From: Dolomedes plantarius | Lineage: Eukaryota > Arthropoda > Arachnida > Araneae > Dolomedidae | Assembly (NCBI GenBank): GCA_907164885.2 | Contig: OU015490.1 | Span: 100,338,141-100,402,140 of the forward strand | Direction: 5' to 3' | Length of the DNA stretch: 64,000 nucleotides | Shown: one piece after another, positions 59,501-64,000 of the stretch | Position numbering within the stretch: position 1 is the stretch's first letter | Layout: each line of letters opens with the position of its first letter | Translations under genes and position numbers: made by a program | Notes under the pieces: generated by a model | The model's input: only the letters and a program-made list of their open reading frames with translations | Databases searched by the model: none | Told to the model about the DNA's origin: nothing

Positions 59501-59752
59501 CTTTAAATTTGTTTCAATAACATAAAAATTAACAAATCTGTTCAACTTACCGATTCGGCACTTTGTAGAAATTATTTTATCAGTTTTTATTCTACCTGAG
59601 AGGGTACTGACCTGTGAATTGTCCGATGGAAGAATTTTCACATAATATTTAATTTTATCATATACAGTTCGAGAAATAATGTTAATGGTGCTACCTGTAT
59701 CTATCAGGCCGATAATCAGTTCAGTACCGATTTTTAGGTGTACGGTGAACAT
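56591..59752 (-). CDS. Pol polyprotein: protease, RT, RNase H, integrase
   Basis: An intact 1053-residue frame in the same frame as gag. A retropepsin DTGS lies at D18. RT spans about residues 210-410 with YRKLNSI, LPFGWKNAP and YFDD at 367-370 (Phe at the variable position). RNase H follows with FVDAS at D516. A zinc-binding HHCC region lies at about 690-735. The integrase catalytic triad is D765, D823, E859 (DD35E), with a C-terminal extension rich in Pro/Lys. The protein copies element RNA to cDNA in particles and integrates it. The Met at 59752 lies only two codons after the gag stop (TGA-CGG-ATG), so expression is probably by stop readthrough rather than independent initiation. No frameshift or internal stop. 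Confidence 0.95.
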   Translation of the reverse strand: MFTVHLKIGTELIIGLIDTGSTINIISRTVYDKIKYYVKILPSDNSQVSTLSGRIKTDKIISTKCRIGKLNRFVNFYVIETNLKYAILSSEIINLFKINLNFKNFCVYQGKNNISSTLSLENVTNNCYIFLTYDNPNVPHTCSHSTINLDTKYNRNCDTRFYKIENENNVTDDESVQLNKILNEYNNIFAKNKYDVGCIRLEPQRVILNSELPISLRPYRASPKDNAEIKKQIDELLAAGLIKTSHSPYASPITLAYKKDENSKSRMCIDYRKLNSITKTDSEPIPRIDAVLDQLTNAKIFSTLDLASGYWHIKLNEKDTEKLAFTSNFGLYEWKRLPFGWKNAPAIFQRTLRQILNKYQIKFALNYFDDIIIFSDSFEEHLEHLKTIFSICEKENIKLKFSKCQFAQTKIKFLGYEVEKGCYHPSNANIEIIKKLQPPRNVKDLQRFLGSVNVYNKFIPNYAKLRVPLNKLLKKDTKFEWTDDCQKAFQDLKDALISKPVLSIYNPNYPCHIFVDASGQAVGAILKQQHPDGSLHPIAYHSRKLRTYEQNYAITELECLSIIDAVDKYYCYLHGTHFTVHTDHAALVWLKSIKHPTGRLFRWSLKLSMYDFDIKYKKGSTNYEADMLTRNPISHHVTLRERDPLLTLQEIEHHQNLDNVNGKNFKKVNNVWTIKKQGLMKIVVPFSLRLKLLEKAHVNYGHLGVSAMLNLISPQYYWIGITKDVSNYVKHCEVCQLNKKSRQKRFGLLQLLPPTSEPFEILAIDTVGGLNYYESTKKYLHIVIDHATRYIWTFASKNENTDTYINCLTQIFQHQVPKKILSDRNSAFTSSKFKHFLRNNNITQLLTTSHRPQTNGKNERVNQTLITRLKCKLNSHPGKVSWTKLLREITNEYNDTPHTVTKFPPSYLMHGKPPYKNLLDDQDMYPPIEEARKIAKQRTIRNHEVNKERYDTRFEESKFKVGDIVMYEEFRYPNTPKLTPPYSGPYKILKQISRVNFEINRPNSLTKKTSEIVHCTRLRPFNPADNFRLATRKSKIPILITVNPKTPKMPSRN

Positions 59753-59758
59753 CCGTCA
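59719..59758 (-). promoter_or_regulatory. Candidate UGA-CGG readthrough signal between gag and pol
   Basis: Minus strand reads CAA-TGA-CGG-ATG. UGA followed by CGG is a known leaky stop context in several plant and animal RNA viruses. Downstream, GTTCACCG (59750-59743) can pair with CGG and TGAAC (59729-59727, 59723-59719) around a 13-nt loop and a 3-nt bulge, five bases after the stop codon. This is a plausible stimulatory stem-loop, but its function is inferred. Confidence 0.65.
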
Positions 59759-60598
59759 TTGTCGCTGTTCTGTCACGTTGCTGTTATAGTTGTTTGCATG
59801 TTGTGGAGACTGGAACCGAGTCCTAGGACGTTCCTCTTCTCGAAAATTCTGGGGCCATCTATGCCATGGTCGCGGTTGTTGGTGCCGGAATCTAGGTGAC
59901 TCGTGTTGTGGGAATCTGTCATAGTCATCTCGCCGATCGAACGGTCTGCGAAAACCGGACTGTTGATTATGCATGTCTCTATTATGGTGATCTTTCCTCC
60001 TATCTTCGTAGCTGTTGATCATTTTCCTCGCAAGGGAAATCCACTCAGTAGTTGTACCAACGTTACTTATTAAAAATAAATCCCTGTATCTTGTCGGCAA
60101 TCCGTCTGTGAGACCTTGAATTATAATTTCTTCTTCAAGTTTTAATGCTTTACCGATATTAATTTTCTTTTTAAAATAATTATTTATATTTTGACTTCCA
60201 GAAAGGCTCAACCTGCTGAAATCTTCGAATGAAAACTGTTTTTCTTCTGAGAAATAGTCACTGATTTTTATTTTAACTTCATCCCACTTTTGTGATTCTA
60301 TTAGGTTTTCGATGTAAAATTCCAAAGCCTCGTCCGATAGAAAATCCGGAAATATTTGTAGTTTTTCTTCTTCCGTCAATTCAATAGTCTTTTTCTCGAA
60401 GAATTTCAACCAGTTATTAATTTTGACCAAACCATTAGGGTTATATTTCGGAAGATTACTTAATTGATTTGGTGAAGATATAGCACTGTTTTCCAATAAT
60501 TGTTTGTCGTAAACTCCAGAATTATCCCCTTGTTTTTCTTCAGGTTGGTCAGAGTCACGATGATCAGCCAATTTTTTATTTAAATCTTTCGATGTCAT
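59756..60598 (-). CDS. Gag protein without zinc knuckles
   Basis: 280 residues. An acidic N-terminal stretch is followed by a capsid-like domain (about residues 45-200, with INNWLKFFEKKTIELTEEEK, FPDFLSDEALEFY, QGLTDGLPTRYRDLF), then a tail from about 205. The tail is rich in Arg, His, Gln, Phe and Pro (RRPFDRRDDYDRFPQHESPR; FRHQQPRPWHRWPQNFREE). There is no CCHC motif at all, so the basic tail presumably binds RNA. Ends in a TGA that is in frame with pol. The start is the first Met of the frame, about 160 bases inside the 5' LTR edge. Confidence 0.9.
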   Translation of the reverse strand: MTSKDLNKKLADHRDSDQPEEKQGDNSGVYDKQLLENSAISSPNQLSNLPKYNPNGLVKINNWLKFFEKKTIELTEEEKLQIFPDFLSDEALEFYIENLIESQKWDEVKIKISDYFSEEKQFSFEDFSRLSLSGSQNINNYFKKKINIGKALKLEEEIIIQGLTDGLPTRYRDLFLISNVGTTTEWISLARKMINSYEDRRKDHHNRDMHNQQSGFRRPFDRRDDYDRFPQHESPRFRHQQPRPWHRWPQNFREEERPRTRFQSPQHANNYNSNVTEQRQ

Positions 60599-60761
60599 TT
60601 TCGAAAAGGGAAATCAAAACTAGGTCATTTCATTTTCAAGTGGCGAACTTCTATTGCGCTTCTCTCAAGGTCGGTATTTCACGCGCACACACATAGTCCA
60701 AGGCAATGGATTGGAAATCCGTTGAGGTTGATACGCACATGAAGAATCGCTTTCGGCTCTA

Positions 60762-61207
60762 TGTAATATAATCATTACATCTCCTTCTTAAAATGCAACC
60801 TGAAAAGGAAAACTAGCTCAAATTTACATGGCTGGAGCTAGACTCAGCCTGAAAGTAATTAAAATTTTGAAGCAGTCGGGTCGAATCATTTTATTAGGAG
60901 CGATAGTAACATACGTCCTTTCATTTCAGATGCTCGGAGCGAAGTGTAATATCACCTTTCAACATTACGCGCTAGAAGCGAGGTACATGTGGCTGTTGTT
61001 TTGAAATGTCAGCGGAATTTCGGGCTTGCAATGCGAACTCATGCCTTTCTCGGGACGTATACACGTGTAGAAATGCAACGTTTGCTATTTTATGGGAAGT
61101 TCTGTTGCTATGGGTTTTTAAAGCGTTAAAGTAATGTTACTGGGGATTGGATTTAGGAAAGGGAATTTAACTGATAGAATGGAGGGCCTAATATTTAATT
61201 TATTACA
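60762..61207 (-). repeat. 5' LTR of Gypsy element 2
   Basis: 446 bp. In element sense the next bases are TAGAGCCGAAAGCGATTC, which does not start with TGG, so no canonical tRNA primer site directly follows this LTR. Confidence 0.95.
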
Positions 61208-61234
61208 TATATATATTTTTACAACCGCTCTCGA

Positions 61235-61314
61235 TCGACGGCGTGGCCGAACGGCTAAAGCATTGGGCTCCAATTCAGAAGGTTGGCGGTTCAATCCCCG
61301 AGACGGGCTGTCGA
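61235..61314 (+). other. tRNA-like module in the 5' LTR fragment
   Basis: GGCGTGGCCGAACGGCTAAA carries a pol III A box, and GGTTCAATCC resembles a B box. A stem ATTGG-GCT-CCAAT occupies the anticodon arm with only a three-base loop, so it cannot be a functional tRNA. It resembles a tRNA-Ser/Leu type with its long variable arm. A second copy lies in the 3' LTR at 62647-62724. Confidence 0.6.
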
Positions 61315-61337
61315 AAGTATGTCGCGTTCTTTGGAAA

Positions 61338-62576
61338 GAGATGGTTACCAATTATTACTAAACATTTGGATATTCTTCTACATTTGCATGACGAATCAAC
61401 TGCCGGCCACTTGGGATTTGTGAAGACCTATGATAGAATACGTAAGAGATTTTATTGGCCTAGGCTTTATCGAAGCGTACGCCTCTATGCAATGCATTGT
61501 AAAGAATGTCAAAGAAGAAAATTCGTTCCTCAAAAACCGCCTGGTCATCTAATTCCTATACCTCCCACAGAGGTACTTTTCCAGTGGGTGGGTGTGGATT
61601 TATTAGGAAGATTCCCAAAATCTAAGGCTGGTAACAAATGGATCATCGTATGTACCGATTATTTGACTCGTTATGCCATAACAAAAGCTCTGCCAACTGC
61701 TGAAGCACCCGAAGTTGCAAATTTCACTGTCGAAGAAATCATTTTGAAGCATGGGGCGCCACGAACTATCATCACCGATAGAGGATAAGTCTTCCAGTCG
61801 AAGCTAATTTCCGAACTTAACAGAACCTGCAATGTTGTCCACCGAATGACGACCTCATACCATCCTCAAACGAATGGTCTGACTGAGCGACTTAACAGGA
61901 CTTTGGCCGATATGTTGTCTATGTATGTGGACATAGAACAGAAAAACTGGGACACAATACTACCATTTATCACGTTTGCTTACAATACCACTCGACAAGA
62001 TACCACTGGATTCGCATCTTTCTGCTTAGTGTATGGTCGAGAAGCCGAAACAACACTGGATACTATATTCCCGTATAGCCCTGATGGAACAGTGTCGGGT
62101 TGCCTCGATCGAGTAATCACCCAAGCAGAAGAATCAAGGCAGCTAGCTCGAGTACGGACACTGGAAGCTCAAGAAAAAGACTGTCGGATCTATTACGCAA
62201 AGCACCGAATAGTAAAATATTTGCTTGGAACCCTTGTATGGATGTTTACCCCCGTTCGTAAAATAGGCCTATCAGAAAAGCTCCTCAAAAGGTATTTCGG
62301 TCCATATAAAATATTAAGGCAGCTATCCGACGTTACCTATGAAGTTCAAGATTTTGATCCTAGACAAAACACAAGTCAAAAAGACGAAAAACACGAGATG
62401 TTGTGCATGTGTTATGCATGAAACCATACTATGATCCAGATGAGCAAGAAACAGCCTTACAGGAAGATACAACTACTCTTCAGGAGGAACCAGGGAATGC
62501 TGATAATAAGCTTGATGATGCTAACCAGAACGAGGAATATTCGGGTCCAGTAACGCGTTCCAGGAAAAAAAAATAA
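61338..62576 (+). pseudogene. Gypsy integrase and C-terminal tail, decayed
   Basis: The first frame (to 61788) has the zinc-binding HLHDESTAGHLGFVKTYDRI ... HCKECQRRK, then GVDLLGRFPKSKAGNKW (first Asp) and IITDRG (second Asp), and stops at TAA 61786-61788. The same frame resumes without shift, with SYHPQTNGLTERLNRTLADM (Glu) to 62421. A frameshift near 62400 moves the C-terminal tail (MKPYYDPDEQE ... GPVTRSRKKK-stop at 62576) to another frame. Related to the common K02A2.6-type Gypsy integrases of arthropods. Not functional. Confidence 0.85.
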
Positions 62577-62621
62577 GAAGTCATCTAACAGCAAGACGCT
62601 GTTCTTTTAAAGGTGGGATAA

Positions 62622-62975
62622 TGTCATATTTACAACCATTCTGGAGCGATGGCGTGGCCGAGCGGCTAAAGCACTGGGCTCCAGTTCAGAAGGTCGACGG
62701 TTCAAGCCCCGAGACGGACTGTCGAAAGTATTTCATGTTCTTTTTAAGTTAATTTATGTTCGCTTTCTCGAAGCTTCGGGAAAGTACCAAATATGTTAAT
62801 TCCCTTAATTTAAATAATTCTAGAAAGTTCTTTAGTGTATAAAAAGGCTTCCCTCAAGCTGATGGGAAGTCAGTTAGGTTCCAGCTGGGTGCATGTTAAC
62901 TCGCTTTCTGTGAATAAAAGTCTCGTTTATCTAAATTGTGCTCTCTGTGTTAATCACTCGATCCGTCTACGTGAC
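62622..62975 (+). repeat. 3' LTR of the third Gypsy element
   Basis: Starts TGTCATATTTACAACC after the purine run AAAGGTGGGATAA and contains the tRNA-like module. TATAAAAAGG at 62838 and AATAAA at 62912 are a plausible TATA box and polyadenylation signal. The 3' edge is uncertain because it merges with (TA)n. Confidence 0.75.
62647..62724 (+). other. tRNA-like module in the 3' LTR
   Basis: TGGCCGAGCGGCTAAAG (A-box-like) and GGTTCAAGCCC (B-box-like). The stem ACTGG-GCT-CCAGT shows a compensatory pair of changes relative to the copy at 61235 (ATTGG/CCAAT), so the stem is maintained or was copied from a structured RNA. Confidence 0.6.
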
Positions 62976-63056
62976 TATATATATATATATATATATCTTC
63001 AGTTATAGCGGGTGTAATACTACGCCCGTCATATATATATATATATATATATATAC
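62976..63056. repeat. (TA)n microsatellites around GCGGGTGTAATACTACGCCC
   Basis: Two short TA tracts separated by 34 bases containing an imperfect inverted GCGGGTGTA/TACGCCCG. After 63057 (CAGGATAATTTTTATTAAAC) begins sequence with possible mariner-like end composition, but no partner end is found. 63057-63830 otherwise holds no gene. GGCGCTGTTGTTGTC and its inverse GACAACAGCGCC occur near 63210 and 63293. Confidence 0.8.
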
Positions 63057-63831
63057 AGGATAATTTTTATTAAACTGACACCAGAGTCACCTGAAGCGCG
63101 ATCTATCAGTCGAAATTCTGCCATAATTGATAAAGGAATTAAGGACGACAGGGGAAAGTGTTTCCTGGAAAAAAAATTAGTTCCAAAAGTCGCCGATGGG
63201 GGAAGATATGGCGCTGTTGTTGTCAGCGCACCCGAGAGTTAGCATAAAACACAAATTAAACCTCAAAATGTAAATTCCTAACTACGTAGTCGACAACAGC
63301 GCCAGTATTTTGGACTATAAAGATTGGTACGGAATCTGTTGCGTCATCGCTTTATTTTTTTATGAGTCATTGTTTTTGATGCATTGATTTTTTTTTACAA
63401 GATTTTACTTAACAGCTTTGAAAAATTGAACGTGATTGAAAATCATTTTTACTGAACATTAGTCTCAAATGTCGTTTCTAAAATCCTTCTTTTTTATTAG
63501 ACATGAAGAACACAAATTATCCTTTTTAATGTAAAATACTTTATCCTATTAAATGTTCTTATGCTGGCACCGAAAACTGTTAAGTCAATCAGTTAATATC
63601 TTAATTGCATCTATATAGGAAGGCTTTAAATATTACATTCAGGCTAGAAGCATAAAATCTAGTTGAATAATTACATAAAATAAACACTCCTTAAAATTGA
63701 AATCAGAGGAAAAATAATTTCATTCGCTTAAAGCTTAAAGAGTTTGTCATAAACCCTTTGGTTAACAGGCATCGGAAAAACTACAGGACTAAAGAATACT
63801 AAACTAAAGAATAAATAAACAAATATATATA

Positions 63832-64000
63832 CAGTGGTACCTCGACTTACGAGTGTCGGGTTACGAGCTTCGAGTGTCGGGTTACGACTTTCGGGTTACG
63901 AGCAAGCTTAGATATTTCACCGCTAGTTTGAGCAGCGAACGAAATGTTACGTGCTCATCAAATGAGATCACAAGAAGCATATAATATTTACAACCTTTAT
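63832..64000. mobile_element. Tigger/pogo-like element end (cut by the window)
   Basis: CAGTGGTACCTCGACTTACG after (TA)n, followed by repeated GAGTGTCGGGTTACGA units, typical of the left end of Tigger-like elements. The right end lies beyond the window. Confidence 0.65.

Larger units (their letters stand above)
54522..61207 (-). mobile_element. Ty3/Gypsy LTR retrotransposon, apparently complete
   Basis: 6686 bp. LTRs at 60762-61207 (5' in element sense) and 54522-54967 (3'), 446 bp each, TGTAAT...ATTACA, read as identical. TATA flanks both sides within a (TA)n tract (54518-54521, 61208-61211). The minus-strand order is gag (60598-59756), pol (59752-56591), then about 1.6 kb of untranslated sequence and the 3' LTR. 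All pol domains are present and uninterrupted, so it is probably autonomous and recently inserted. No envelope gene is seen. Confidence 0.95.
61216..62975 (+). mobile_element. Third Ty3/Gypsy element, deleted remnant
   Basis: A fragment of about 120 bp of the 5' LTR (61216-61337, TTTACAACC ... GTCGAAAGTAT) is joined directly to the integrase-coding end of pol and then to a 3' LTR (62622 to about 62975). Gag, protease and RT are deleted. The integrase frame has one stop and one frameshift. The left edge abuts the (TA) target tract of Gypsy element 2. Confidence 0.85.

Noticed and set aside
61235..61314. A functional tRNA gene
   Set aside because: The anticodon arm has only a 3-base loop, the T-stem pairs poorly, and a second copy sits in an LTR of the same element.

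Overview
This is eukaryotic, AT-rich, transposon-dense DNA. There are no operons, ribosome-binding sites or CRISPR arrays. The only clear host gene is an arthropod-type gustatory receptor on the minus strand (17934-19169). Long (TA)n arrays, many Tc1/mariner, pogo/Tigger, hAT and TTAA-targeting elements, and three Ty3/Gypsy elements fit an arthropod. A chelicerate such as a spider is my best guess, but it is an inference without any database search.

Layout. 1-5.5 kb: stacked small inverted-repeat elements. 5.5-11.0 kb: a young Ty3/Gypsy element (5508-11045) with apparently identical 259-bp LTRs and one intact 1226-codon gag-pol frame. It has capsid, two zinc knuckles, protease, RNase H and integrase but no reverse-transcriptase palm. 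11.0-15 kb: a TTAA element, then a mariner-like element carrying two other insertions. 15.2-19.2 kb: the gustatory receptor, followed downstream by an array of degenerate copies of its last coding segment, itself hit by two inverted-repeat elements. 19.2-22.5 kb: quiet intergenic DNA. 22.5-36 kb: Tigger, DD36E-type and Tc1 transposase remnants, a hAT remnant, and a piggyBac remnant inside a small TTAA element. 36-41 kb: a tandem repeat split by a hAT element, which is split by a DD41D mariner. 41-54 kb: minisatellites, a LINE fragment, small inverted-repeat elements, an unassigned broken ORF and a tRNA-derived SINE. 54.5-61.2 kb: a second young, apparently complete Ty3/Gypsy element on the minus strand (446-bp LTRs, gag and pol in one frame split by a single UGA-CGG stop). 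61.2-63.0 kb: a decayed third Gypsy element whose LTR holds a tRNA-like module.

The most unusual points are the RT-less but recently inserted Gypsy element, the UGA-CGG gag/pol junction followed by a potential stem-loop, and the tandem array of receptor terminal segments. Further points of interest are a seven-copy TTAA-flanked element family and three filled/empty paralogous insertion pairs that fix element ends and target duplications. Most transposase genes here carry frameshifts or stops. The two gag-pol systems and the receptor are the only long intact frames.
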